Shown piece after piece: positions 7,702-15,356 of a stretch of 16,137 nt of DNA. Origin of the DNA: Chromatocurvus sp046260215 (lineage in GTDB: Bacteria; Pseudomonadota; Gammaproteobacteria; Pseudomonadales; Halieaceae). Both the position numbers and the translations under genes were made by a program. Below the pieces are notes generated by a model, which was not told the origin of the DNA, ran no database searches, and saw only the letters and a list, made by a program, of their open reading frames with translations. Numbering within the stretch: position 1 is the stretch's first letter; each line of letters starts with the position of its first letter. The DNA lies in NCBI GenBank assembly GCA_046260215.1, contig JBHEPQ010000313.1, positions 1-16,137 of the forward strand, read 5' to 3'.

Positions 7702-9114
7702 TCATGACGTACCCCGCCGAGCCGCAATCTGCCGCCGCAACTCAACATGCCGGACAGCGTCGATGGGGTAGCGATAGAGCGCCAGGGCAGTTACCACCAG
7801 GCCCAGCACCGGCACCAGGGTCATGATGGCCTTCATCCCATCAAGCGTCGCGTCTGTCTGCACGGCACCAGGCTGGAAGCCAACCAGGTCGAGCAGCACC
7901 CCAAGGAACAGAGCATTAAGCCCGAGCGCTGCTTTCTGGGCAAAGGTGGCGAGTCCAAACACCTTGGCCTCATTGCGTTCGCCGCAAAGCCAGTCATCGT
8001 ATTCCACCGTGTCTGGCAACATGGCCCAGAACATGACCGCAAAGGCACTGGTGCCCACCGCAATAGCGCCAATGCAGACGTAAATACTGAGCGCATCGCG
8101 CATCGGCAACCAATAAAAAGCCAGGTAACCTGGAAACGCGATTGCACAGCCAAGCAGCCAGGCTGTGCGTTTTGAGAACCGCATCGCCACTTGCGCCCAC
8201 AGCGGTGCAATCACCAAAAGCAACAGCGGTCCGATGGCCAGCGCAATACCGGCTGCCGCCTCGTTACCCACCCCGTACTTAAACCAATAGAGCAGGGTCT
8301 TGGACAACATGGTCAAACAGAGTGATGCCATTACAATCGCCAGCAACACTCGCACCAGCGGACCGTTGCGCCGCAGCATGGCCACCCCGGTCACAATATC
8401 GCGCAGGCCGCTGAACAAGGGGTTATTCCCGTCAGGGACACGCTGCTCAGCGTCGACGGGCTCGCGCACACTGAGAAAACACAGCACGAACAGGCATGAG
8501 GCAATCACAGCCATAAAGATAGCGGCATAGAGCCAGCCCAGCCGCGCATCCCCGGTCATCGCAACCAACTTCGCAACCGCCCAGGGGGTTGCTACAGCCG
8601 TGGTGAGGCCGCCCAGTGCCGCACCTTGCATACGCCAACCCGCCAGATTGGCGCGAACCTGACTGACGTGGGTAATGCGGGCAGACAACGCACTGTAGGG
8701 TACCGCGACAACGGTGTAGAGCGTGCGCAGCAGCAGGTGTGTGAGCAGCGCGTAAGCCGGCAACAGCGATGGCGACAAGCTTTTCGGCACCCAGAAAGTC
8801 AGCACAAAGGCTAGCGCCAGCACGGGTGGTGCCCACAGTAGGTAGGGGCGAAAGCGTCCGAAGCGCGATCGCGTGCGGTCGGCAATTCCACCCATCCACG
8901 GATCCGTCAGCCCATCCCATAGGGACGCGACAAACACCGTAAAACCAGCCGTGCCGGCGGAAAGACCCATCACTTCGGTGTAAAAGAAAAACAGGAACAG
9001 GCTGATGCCCTGCCAATATACATTGAGGCCAGTATCACCCAGCGCATAACCCGATTTATTCCATAAGGATAATTGGTCCAACCCTGTCGAGCCGCCTCCC
9101 CCGGGGACCTCCAT
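7702..9114 (-). CDS. GPH-family (MelB-like) sugar:cation symporter
   Basis: Inner-membrane secondary transporter of the glycoside-pentoside-hexuronide:cation symporter family in the major facilitator superfamily, 470 residues, about 12 membrane helices. Typical signatures are YALGDTG (about 23-29) and the loop 2-3 motif WDGLTDPWMGGIADRTRSRF (66-85) followed by GRFRPYLL. A later WDGL-type half repeat is less conserved. The ATG at 9114 has GAGG about 8 bp upstream. The operator core at 9136-9149 lies just ahead. It is the first gene of the symporter-regulator-sulfatase run, with 94 bp before the regulator start. It should import the glycoside product released in the periplasm, with Na+ or H+. 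Confidence 0.9.
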   Translation of the reverse strand: MEVPGGGGSTGLDQLSLWNKSGYALGDTGLNVYWQGISLFLFFFYTEVMGLSAGTAGFTVFVASLWDGLTDPWMGGIADRTRSRFGRFRPYLLWAPPVLALAFVLTFWVPKSLSPSLLPAYALLTHLLLRTLYTVVAVPYSALSARITHVSQVRANLAGWRMQGAALGGLTTAVATPWAVAKLVAMTGDARLGWLYAAIFMAVIASCLFVLCFLSVREPVDAEQRVPDGNNPLFSGLRDIVTGVAMLRRNGPLVRVLLAIVMASLCLTMLSKTLLYWFKYGVGNEAAAGIALAIGPLLLLVIAPLWAQVAMRFSKRTAWLLGCAIAFPGYLAFYWLPMRDALSIYVCIGAIAVGTSAFAVMFWAMLPDTVEYDDWLCGERNEAKVFGLATFAQKAALGLNALFLGVLLDLVGFQPGAVQTDATLDGMKAIMTLVPVLGLVVTALALYRYPIDAVRHVELRRQIAARRGTS

Positions 9115-9135
9115 GTCGCGGCCTCGCTATTTCAT

Positions 9136-9149
9136 TATCCAGATGGATA
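9136..9149. promoter_or_regulatory. Putative TetR operator O3 (symporter promoter)
   Basis: TATCC-AGAT-GGATA is the third copy of the core found twice in front of the receptor gene. It lies 21-35 bp upstream of the symporter start codon, between the start and the stop codon of the upstream gene remnant. I could not assign convincing -35 and -10 boxes around it. Confidence 0.7.
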
Positions 9150-9153
9150 GACA

Positions 9154-9646
9154 TTAACGAACAGCGACAGTCCTGTCCAGCCCCGTGGATTCCAGCCCCG
9201 TGGATTCCGGCCCTGCGGCTTCCACCGCTGGCTCCCACAGCAGGATGAAGTCAACAATCAGACGGATCATCAAAGTTTTCTGGTCCGGCAGACTCCCCGC
9301 CACCAACAGGGCCAGGGCCACGAGGTTATTGTCTTTAATCAATTGCTCTACCGGCTTTGCCAGCGAGGGATGGCGATATTGGGTTGAAACAGCTCGTCGC
9401 CGAGTATCTGCTCGATGGTGGCAAGTGCCGAGGCAGGCCATCGTTGACTACCCAATCTTCAAGCAGGTCCTGGCCAGCAAACCACTCGATGAGTCTGCCG
9501 GAGCAAGTGGGCTCGAAAAGATTGCAACAAGACCCCCTTCCGTTGTGGGGCGTGGTTTTCGGTGACTGGCGGCGCAGCAAAAATGCGCGGGCGCTCACGC
9601 CATTACCCGCTTCGCTTAGCAGTGACTTGAGCGCATCCGGCTGCAA
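9154..9646 (-). pseudogene. Frameshifted gene remnant of unknown function
   Basis: Three minus-strand frames can be joined into one plausible protein end. LIEWFAGQDLLEDWVVNDGL is read in one frame up to about 9423, TIEQILGDELFQPNIAIP in a second (about 9418-9366), and SLAKPVEQLIKDNNLVALAL onward in a third, to a TAA at 9154-9156. The joined product has a natural helical, amphipathic composition at both joins, which shadow frames rarely show. I do not recognise the family. Its last residues are encoded by a 15-bp tandem repeat. It ends 5 bp before operator O3, so it is the immediate upstream neighbour of the symporter and may once have belonged to the block. Sequencing errors could also explain the two shifts. 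Confidence 0.45.
9177..9221. repeat. 15-bp tandem repeat, three units
   Basis: CCAGCCCCGTGGATT occurs at 9177-9191 and exactly again at 9192-9206. A third, diverged unit, CCGGCCCTGCGGCTT, lies at 9207-9221. The unit is a multiple of three, and on the minus strand it encodes repeated ESTGL near the end of the remnant gene. It looks like in-frame slippage expansion. Confidence 0.75.
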
Positions 9647-9996
9647 ATTACCCTCTGACTTATTCAGCCGCCGACTTTCTCTGCCGTCTGACCTACCCCA
9701 AGCTCACATGGGCCAGATCTGGTATCCTATAGTCTCGTCAGCGCACGCTTCGGACGTGGCATTCCTCAATTGCTGCACCAATCTGGGTTGTTCCGCACAA
9801 GGGAGATCTGAGGCGGAACCAGCGTTTTGGCACTAGGCAGCGGTGGCTGTGGGAGAACTGCCTACGAGCGCCATCAACCGGAGCAGGCACGGCTCTAAGA
9901 GTAACCCGCTACCGCTTGCTGTCCATACCTTGCGCGGGGGATCATGCCTGTTATGCACTGCCGAAGACGACAATCCTGGTGGCAACACTACTCGGT
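9647..9996. other. Upstream region of the cytochrome gene, no gene seen
   Basis: No credible coding sequence is seen. The open + frames here do not look protein-like. A 10-bp palindrome CCAGATCTGG lies at 9713-9722. The promoter of the cytochrome gene should be in this stretch, but I cannot place it with confidence. No copy of the TATCC-N4-GGATA site is present, so the cytochrome is probably not in the TetR regulon. Confidence 0.4.
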
Positions 9997-12291
9997 ATGA
10001 TGAGATTACTCCTCGCCGGGCTTGCCATCATTGCCGCGGGCTCGCCGGGAGCGGCTACGGCCACGGCTGCGGGATTTGTCGGTAGCGAGCGGTGCGCCGG
10101 CTGCCATGTCGATGCTTTTTCGCAGTGGCAGGGATCCCACCACCAGCTGGCGATGCAGGCAGTCTCGAGCGAGACCGTGCTCGGCGACTTCAGCGATGTG
10201 TTATTTACCCATCAGGGCGTTACCACGCGATTCTACCGCAATGGTGAGCGCTTCATGGTTCGCACTGACGGCGCCGACGGCACACTTCGCGATTTTCCCG
10301 TGGCGTATGTCTTTGGTGTCTACCCGTTGCAGCAGTACCTGCTGCCACTTGATGACGGCAGGCTGCAGGCCCTGAGCATTGCCTGGGATGCCCGGCCCGC
10401 CGACGCCGGCGGCCAACGCTGGTATCACCTATACGCGGACGAGGCCATTGACCACAACGACCCGCTGCACTGGACGGGTCCCTACCAGAACTGGAACTCG
10501 CGCTGCGCTGAGTGCCACAGTACGCAGGTGGAAAAGGGCTACAACCTTGATGAGCGCCGCTACGCCACAAGCTACCGTGAGATCAGCGTCGGATGCGAGG
10601 CCTGCCATGGCCCGGGCGCGAACCACGTTGAGCAGATGCAGCGCCCCTCCGCCTCGGCCGGCCGCGAACCGGAGCCGGGACTCGGCCTCGCGCTGGACCT
10701 GGCCCAGCGCGGTACCTGGCAGTTCACCGGGGACGCCGCAATAGCAACACGCGACAGCCCGCTACAGGACGACACCCAGATCAATGCCTGCGCGCGCTGC
10801 CATTCGCGGCGCACACCGCTCGGCGACTATCACTACGGCGCAGACCTGCTCGACACTCACAGTCTGATGCTGCTGCAGCCGCCCCTGTATCACCCGGACG
10901 GGCAGATCGACGACGAGGTGTTCGTTCACGGGTCCTTCCTGCAGAGTCGCATGCAGCGCGCCGGCGTCGTGTGCAGCAACTGTCACGAGCCACACAGTAA
11001 CAAGTTGCGTGCCGAGGGCAACGCCGTGTGCGCACAGTGCCACAACACCGGCATCTACGATGTGCAGGAGCACCACCATCATCCGGCAGGCATTGGTGCG
11101 CAATGCGTCAACTGCCACATGCCGGCGCAGCGTTACATGGGGGTAGACGACCGGCGTGACCACAGCATGCGCGTACCGCGACCCGATCTGACGCTGGCCC
11201 TGGGAACGCCCAATGCCTGCACGATGTGTCACAGCGGGCAGGACGGCAACTGGGCACTGAAAACCCTGCGCACGTGGAAGATGGCACCTGACACCAGCCA
11301 TGCGCACCCTGCGCAGGCTCTGCAGCGCCTACGCGATGGTGATGAGCGCGTCCGCGGCGAGGTGATCGCACAGGTCAATAATCCAGCGCTGGCAACCCTG
11401 TGGCGTGCCACGGCACTGGAAACTCTTGTGGGCCAGAATACCGAAGCCACAGTGGCACCTCTGCTGCAGTCGGCGGACCCCCTCTTGAGAAGCAGTGCGG
11501 TGCGCAGCCTCACAGGCGCAGACCCGCGCCGGCGATTCGAGCTGCTCTACCCCCTGCTGGACGATCCGGTAGCAGCGGTGCGCATGGCGCTGGCAGAGAG
11601 CCTCGCAGATGTGCCCCTGAGCCGCGTCAGCGAATCGCAGCGCGAGGGTCTCCTGCGGCTGTTCGATGAGTACCTGGCAGTGCAGGCGCGCCATGCCGAC
11701 ATGCCCGAAACGCAGCTGCAGCTGGGCGTTTTTCACCGCGCTCGCAACGACCTGCCGCGGGCTGAATCGGCCTACCGGGAGGCGCTTCTGCTCGATCCAT
11801 CACTGGCTGCTGCACGCCTGAACCTGGCCGACCTGCAGCGACAGCGCGGCGACGAAAGCGCCGCCCGGGAACAGCTGCAGATTCTTCTGGAAAAATCACC
11901 GGACAACGGCAGCGCACTGTACTCGCTGGGGCTGCTGGAAATCCGCACAGGAAGGCGCGATCGGGGAACGGCGCTGCTGGCTGCAGCGGCAGAGCAGGAA
12001 ACCGCGGGCTGGCGACATCGCTACGTGTACGCCGTGGCACTGTACGGCAATGGTCTGCCAGACGAGGCACGGGACACCCTGCGAGCGCTAAACAATGAAC
12101 GACCGGGCAATCCGGCCGTGGTCATGGCGCTGAGCGAATATGCCGCAGCAGCGGATGATCTGGACGAGGCAGTGGCCAGCGCAGGGTCACTGCTGGAAAT
12201 AGCGCCACAGAACCCGTCCTACCTGCAGTGGCTGCGGCGCCTGCAGCAGATTTCCGCGAGCAGGAATCAGGCGGGATCGAAAACTAGGTAG
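9997..12291 (+). CDS. Octaheme c-type cytochrome with HEAT/TPR-like C-terminal half
   Basis: A 764-residue exported multiheme cytochrome. A short signal peptide (MRLLLAGLAIIAAG...) is followed by eight CXXCH heme sites at about residues 33, 170, 200, 265, 326, 345, 370 and 408. The N-terminal half resembles the cytochrome c554-type fold family (CHGPGANH, CHEPH and CHMP motifs). After about residue 440 there are no more hemes. Instead there are short HEAT-like helices (LLQSADPLLRSSAVRSL, then PLLDDPVAAVRMALAESLAD) and several TPR units from about 570 (for example AESAYREALLLDPS). The protein should be a periplasmic redox protein with a partner-binding scaffold. The electron partner is unknown. 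The ATG pair at 9997/10000 is chosen; upstream frame extension would need a TTG and spoils the signal peptide. No strong ribosome site is visible. Heme attachment needs a Ccm system encoded elsewhere. Confidence 0.88.
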   Translation: MMRLLLAGLAIIAAGSPGAATATAAGFVGSERCAGCHVDAFSQWQGSHHQLAMQAVSSETVLGDFSDVLFTHQGVTTRFYRNGERFMVRTDGADGTLRDFPVAYVFGVYPLQQYLLPLDDGRLQALSIAWDARPADAGGQRWYHLYADEAIDHNDPLHWTGPYQNWNSRCAECHSTQVEKGYNLDERRYATSYREISVGCEACHGPGANHVEQMQRPSASAGREPEPGLGLALDLAQRGTWQFTGDAAIATRDSPLQDDTQINACARCHSRRTPLGDYHYGADLLDTHSLMLLQPPLYHPDGQIDDEVFVHGSFLQSRMQRAGVVCSNCHEPHSNKLRAEGNAVCAQCHNTGIYDVQEHHHHPAGIGAQCVNCHMPAQRYMGVDDRRDHSMRVPRPDLTLALGTPNACTMCHSGQDGNWALKTLRTWKMAPDTSHAHPAQALQRLRDGDERVRGEVIAQVNNPALATLWRATALETLVGQNTEATVAPLLQSADPLLRSSAVRSLTGADPRRRFELLYPLLDDPVAAVRMALAESLADVPLSRVSESQREGLLRLFDEYLAVQARHADMPETQLQLGVFHRARNDLPRAESAYREALLLDPSLAAARLNLADLQRQRGDESAAREQLQILLEKSPDNGSALYSLGLLEIRTGRRDRGTALLAAAAEQETAGWRHRYVYAVALYGNGLPDEARDTLRALNNERPGNPAVVMALSEYAAAADDLDEAVASAGSLLEIAPQNPSYLQWLRRLQQISASRNQAGSKTR

Positions 12292-12460
12292 GCTGAGATA
12301 GGCACTGAAATCCTGATGGAGGCCAGCCCCGCAATCTCTTTCAGAGCGGTCACGCCTGCACCTAGGTCAAAGCCACCGGCATCTACCATAATCGGCTCGC
12401 GCGCTGTCACGTGAAGACGGTCATTCTCTGCGGCCCCACCATTGCTGGTACCACCGACCA
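12292..12460. other. Intergenic region between cytochrome and right repeat
   Basis: On the minus strand an open frame enters from the repeat and ends at 12267, inside the cytochrome end, with a protein-like tail (VDAGGFDLGAGVTALKEI, then ending YLVFDPA). This could be the C-terminal scrap of a lost gene that converges on the cytochrome gene. I cannot assign a family. No clear terminator is seen. Confidence 0.3.
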
Positions 12461-12814
12461 GAGCGCTACCTGGACAGCGTGACTTGGGAAGGTGAGACTG
12501 CGTAAAGCGATCGAGAAGCTGGCCTGGGCAATGCGCAGAATCAAGAAAGGGTGCCTTAGGGTACATTGCCTCTTTTCACTGGGAAGGACACGCGGCAGCA
12601 AATTGCAGCTCAACCGCAATCAGCCAGCAAGGAAGCCAGTGAAAACCTCATGGCATTAGCGGTCGCTTGCTTTCGCTGAGGAACGAACAAATATCAATGG
12701 CATTTTCACCGTTGGGAACATAATGACCGATCAATCACCGAAAATTTTGCGAAATCTTCAGGCTCAGTCGACAGGCTCAGCGAGAAAATCTATCTCAACA
12801 ACCGGTTTATACCC
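12461..12814 (+). repeat. Right copy of the ~355-bp imperfect direct repeat
   Basis: This is the same-orientation partner of 424-780, with about 85-90% of positions matching by eye. Inside it CAGGCTCAG occurs twice, 4 bp apart (12759-12767 and 12772-12780); in the left copy the second unit is mutated. At its right edge the sequence passes directly into an ABC-transporter fragment that the left copy lacks, so the junction near 12815-12825 marks a break or insertion boundary. Confidence 0.8.
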
Positions 12815-12824
12815 CTTATACACG

Positions 12825-13132
12825 GCCCTGCTAAATAACCCGCCGAGTCTACTGCTGGATGAGTACACCGCAATGTTTGACCCGCAGGGAAAAGAGAATA
12901 TGGTGAACGCCGCCCCCGATGCACTCACCGGGCGCACCCTGGTGCTGGTGACGCATCAATGCCGTGGTTTAGTGTATCGCAGTGGAGTACGACGTAGCGG
13001 CTACAAAGGCGCGCCTGGATCATCCTCCGTGGGCGGGTGATCAACGACAGTCCGGATGCGAATACTCGTTACGCCATGCTGCTGCCCGTACCGGCGCTGC
13101 GACAGCTGGCCGAGCCCGGAGCCGGTGAATGA
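12825..13132 (+). pseudogene. ABC-exporter ATPase C-terminal fragment, frameshifted
   Basis: The start reads ALLNNPPSLLLDEYTAMFDP and carries a Walker B motif with its catalytic Glu (LLLDE), the D-loop region and, at VLVTHQ, the switch His. The Walker A and signature motifs are missing, so only the last part of a nucleotide-binding domain remains. After the His the frame is lost for about 45 bp. It resumes one frame over as IILRGRVINDSPD and ends at GAGE with TGA 13130-13132. The end overlaps an ATG (ATGA), as if a second gene of an exporter operon followed, but that frame stops after 19 codons. The fragment resembles ATPases of type I secretion or peptide exporters. It is not functional. Confidence 0.75.
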
Positions 13133-13568
13133 TCACTCTGCAATTCGTCTGCTCTGGGAGTGGTTTACTACCGGACCCTACCGGCTGACTTTTTATGTAC
13201 AACTAACCTCGACGGTTTCCAGGGAATACCTTGGTGAGCGGAATCGAGAAGCAAATCAGGAAACTGGTAGGACCTGGCAAAATTCGGATAAGCGAGTGTT
13301 CACGATGAGCTAGACCGCTTCGATCACCGATTTAATTGATGCGGCCATCTTGGCCTGTTTAACGGCACTTCAAATAGATGGGCTGGCGTTCGCGGCGGTC
13401 AGATCTGATAGAAGTTGCTGTTACGCCTGCCTGTAGAGTTACGCAGGGCAGGATTTCGGTATTACCAGGTGTTAAGAGCATGGTAAGTCTGACGACCGGA
13501 CGACCGGACGAGCGGGTCTGTCGGCATGGGTTGCCGGACGCGGATTAAGGCAGGTCAGTGCAAAGCGG
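13133..13568. other. Gene-free stretch between ABC fragment and IS relic
   Basis: No intact gene is seen. A + frame runs on from the ABC relic to 13313 without a known motif and is probably decayed sequence. Near the right end lies a small tandem repeat (13491-13514) just outside the transposase relic. The terminal inverted repeat of the IS could not be identified. Confidence 0.4.
13491..13514. repeat. 8-bp tandem repeat, three units
   Basis: GACGACCG (13491-13498) is repeated exactly at 13499-13506 and once with a single change, GACGAGCG, at 13507-13514. It lies about 55 bp outside the 3' end of the transposase relic, near where an IS end would be expected. Confidence 0.6.
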
Positions 13569-14491
13569 TTACCCCCGGCGGCGCCCACGCGGGTTCCGGC
13601 GTACATTGGCGAGGATCTTCACGAAGTCGCTGGCGTACGGATACGCCTCGGAAAACGACAACCAGACCTTGCGCACGGTGATGCGCAGCCGGGCGCCGAT
13701 CCTCAGTAGTTTCAATCGGATCGTTGTGCACTGGGCCCTGACGTGTCGAGTGCCTTCAAGACCGAGCCAGCGCAGACCCTCCATCTGCACGTAGGTGAAC
13801 GAGGAGAAGTTCAGCCGCAGCTGGTTGGCACGCATTGTTGCGGTGCTCGTGCGGTAAGCTTGTCACGACAAGCCGCGGATTATCCTTTCCCAGAAGCACT
13901 TCGGCCTTGCCTACCACCCGCCGCTCACACGACCAGGACTTGCGGGTCCCATAGCGGAAGTCGCGGAACCGTCTGGCCGATTTGCCAGTGCCCTCATGCT
14001 GAGCACGTGCCTGGGCCATCTCACCTCCCAGCGCTTTTTGCAGTCGTTTGTTCCGCGCCAGACCCAGCACATAGCTGACGCGGTTGTCCTCGCACCAGCG
14101 CAGGATGGCGCCGCTGGGAGCGTCGATGAACTCGAGCAGATCGTCGGCCAGATCTCCCGTGGAAGCGTCTCATGGGATTCCAGAAACAGGTCCACCAGAA
14201 GCGCCAGAACGCTGTCCGAGCGCAAGGCAACGTGATCGTTGAGATCCTCATACCCCCAGCGCCCGCCGTACACCCACAGGGCCACCAGAGACTTCACGCT
14301 GTGCACAACGCTGTAGGGATTGCGGTAATCGCTGAAGCGTTCGGCAACCCGGGGCAGTATCTCAGACGATAATCCACATTTAGCAGCAGCATGCTCCTGC
14401 CGCATGACGCGATGCGACGTAAACGGGCGATCAAACCGGGGTTACCCAGGGCGTGAAATTCCAGTTGCTTGGGTTTACGCTCTGTATTCAT
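13569..14491 (-). pseudogene. IS1380-family transposase, internally deleted relic
   Basis: Four frame segments together follow an IS1380-type DDE transposase. The first starts at ATG 14491 (LEFHALGN, then MLLLNVDYRL). The second runs from about 14370 (EILPRVAERFSDYRNPYSVV, then GYEDLNDHVALRSD, FLESHETLPREI). The third begins at about 14150 (LRWCEDNRVSYVLGLARNKR, then SARRFRDFRYGTRKSW, VVGKAE, VVTSLP). The last begins at about 13850 (TSTATMRANQLRLNFSSF, then TIRLKLLRIGARLRITVR). Compared with the family, the parts that normally hold the catalytic residues are gone: the stretch after LPREI (first Asp block and the DSGF block) and the stretch between VVTSL and TSTATM (the Glu region). It cannot transpose by itself. 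About 307 codons remain, against some 430-460 in intact members. Confidence 0.85.
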
Positions 14492-14673
14492 CGGCCTCTT
14501 GCTTTGGTGTTTGTAAGTGCTTGGCAGCTCTTACTTGATTCACCAGGCGAGGACTATTTCAATTCTATTGGTGAGATTTCCGGGCTCGGTCCAGTTCCAC
14601 ATGCTTGTCTCGACGGGGTCTAACGCCAAATCCATTTGAAATGCCGAAGAAGCGCTTTGTTTGAGGTGAGCAG

Positions 14674-15219
14674 ATGGCAAAAGTTTTCGTGCAACGTAGG
14701 CGTGGGCCCGCGATGCCTCAGTTGACAATGGCACGGTCAGTGATCGGGCTGATCGTATTCACCCTCCTCAGCGCTCAAGCCCTTGCTGACCTGCGCGGCC
14801 GCGTCGTTTCGGTCACGGATGGCGACACGGTTCGCCTTCTCAGCGCCGACAAAACGGAGTATCGCGTCAGGTTGACGGGTATCGATGCGCCGGAGCGCGG
14901 TCAGGCCTTCGGCACCGCATCCCGGGACCATCTGTCGGAATTGATTGCCGGGAAGACCGTCTTCGTCGAGTCATCAAAGTCCGATCGCTACGGCCGGATA
15001 CTCGGAAAGATTATCCTTAATGGGCGCGATATCAATCTCGAACAAGTGAAGTCGGGTTACGCTTGGTGGTATCGTTATTATGCGGATGAGCAGTCGCCGA
15101 CCGATCGAAAGCTTTATGGCGCGGCCGAAACCGCCGCACAGCAAGCCAAACGCGGGCTCTGGGCCGATCCAAACCCCATTAATCCCTACGACTGGCGGCG
15201 CAGCAAACGCAATCGGTAG
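14674..15219 (+). CDS. Thermonuclease (staphylococcal nuclease homologue), exported
   Basis: A calcium-dependent nuclease of the SNase-like (TNase) family, 181 residues. The fold's key residues are present: DGDT (49-52) with Asp51, Arg66 and Glu74 in RLTGIDAPE, and Arg108 in DRYGR. They correspond to the Asp21, Arg35, Glu43 and Arg87 of the staphylococcal enzyme by family pattern. A hydrophobic export signal runs to QALA (about 39). It begins late because the N-terminus carries an extra basic stretch, so the mature start could instead be set from the ATG at 14728. I keep 14674, since GAGGTGAG lies just upstream. Proteins of this family are often carried in conjugative elements, and conjugation genes follow in the same direction. 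Its role there is unproven. Confidence 0.9.
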   Translation: MAKVFVQRRRGPAMPQLTMARSVIGLIVFTLLSAQALADLRGRVVSVTDGDTVRLLSADKTEYRVRLTGIDAPERGQAFGTASRDHLSELIAGKTVFVESSKSDRYGRILGKIILNGRDINLEQVKSGYAWWYRYYADEQSPTDRKLYGAAETAAQQAKRGLWADPNPINPYDWRRSKRNR

Positions 15220-15337
15220 GGACCGCAGCGCTAGCGCTAGGTTTTCTCGGGAGATTCTCACTCTCTCGCTGACGATTTGTCTCTATGGGAAACCACGCCG
15301 CCGCTTGAGCTGATTTTTTATATCTGACCGAGGCTGC

Positions 15338-15356
15338 GCACGCAATCATTGCGTGC
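15338..15356 (+). promoter_or_regulatory. Perfect hairpin touching the RAQPRD start codon
   Basis: GCACGCAA and TTGCGTGC pair exactly around TCA, and the second arm ends at the base before the ATG at 15357. The place where a ribosome site would be is thus wholly inside the stem, and no Shine-Dalgarno sequence is visible. In RNA it could limit translation; in DNA it could be an operator for a dimeric regulator. No T-run follows, so it is not a terminator. Confidence 0.6.

Noticed and set aside
9115..9180. Sigma70 promoter for the symporter operon
   Set aside because: Several A/T-rich hexamers could serve as a -10 box, but none has an acceptable -35 at proper spacing. Only the operator-like palindrome is supported.
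9916..9996. Earlier start for the cytochrome gene
   Set aside because: The codon at 9916 is TTG, no ribosome site is seen, and the added residues do not form part of a signal peptide. The signal begins at 9997/10000.
12267..12566. 99-codon minus-strand open frame at the end of the cytochrome gene
   Set aside because: It starts inside the repeat and runs into the cytochrome gene end. The tail looks protein-like but matches no family I know, so it is noted only as a possible scrap.
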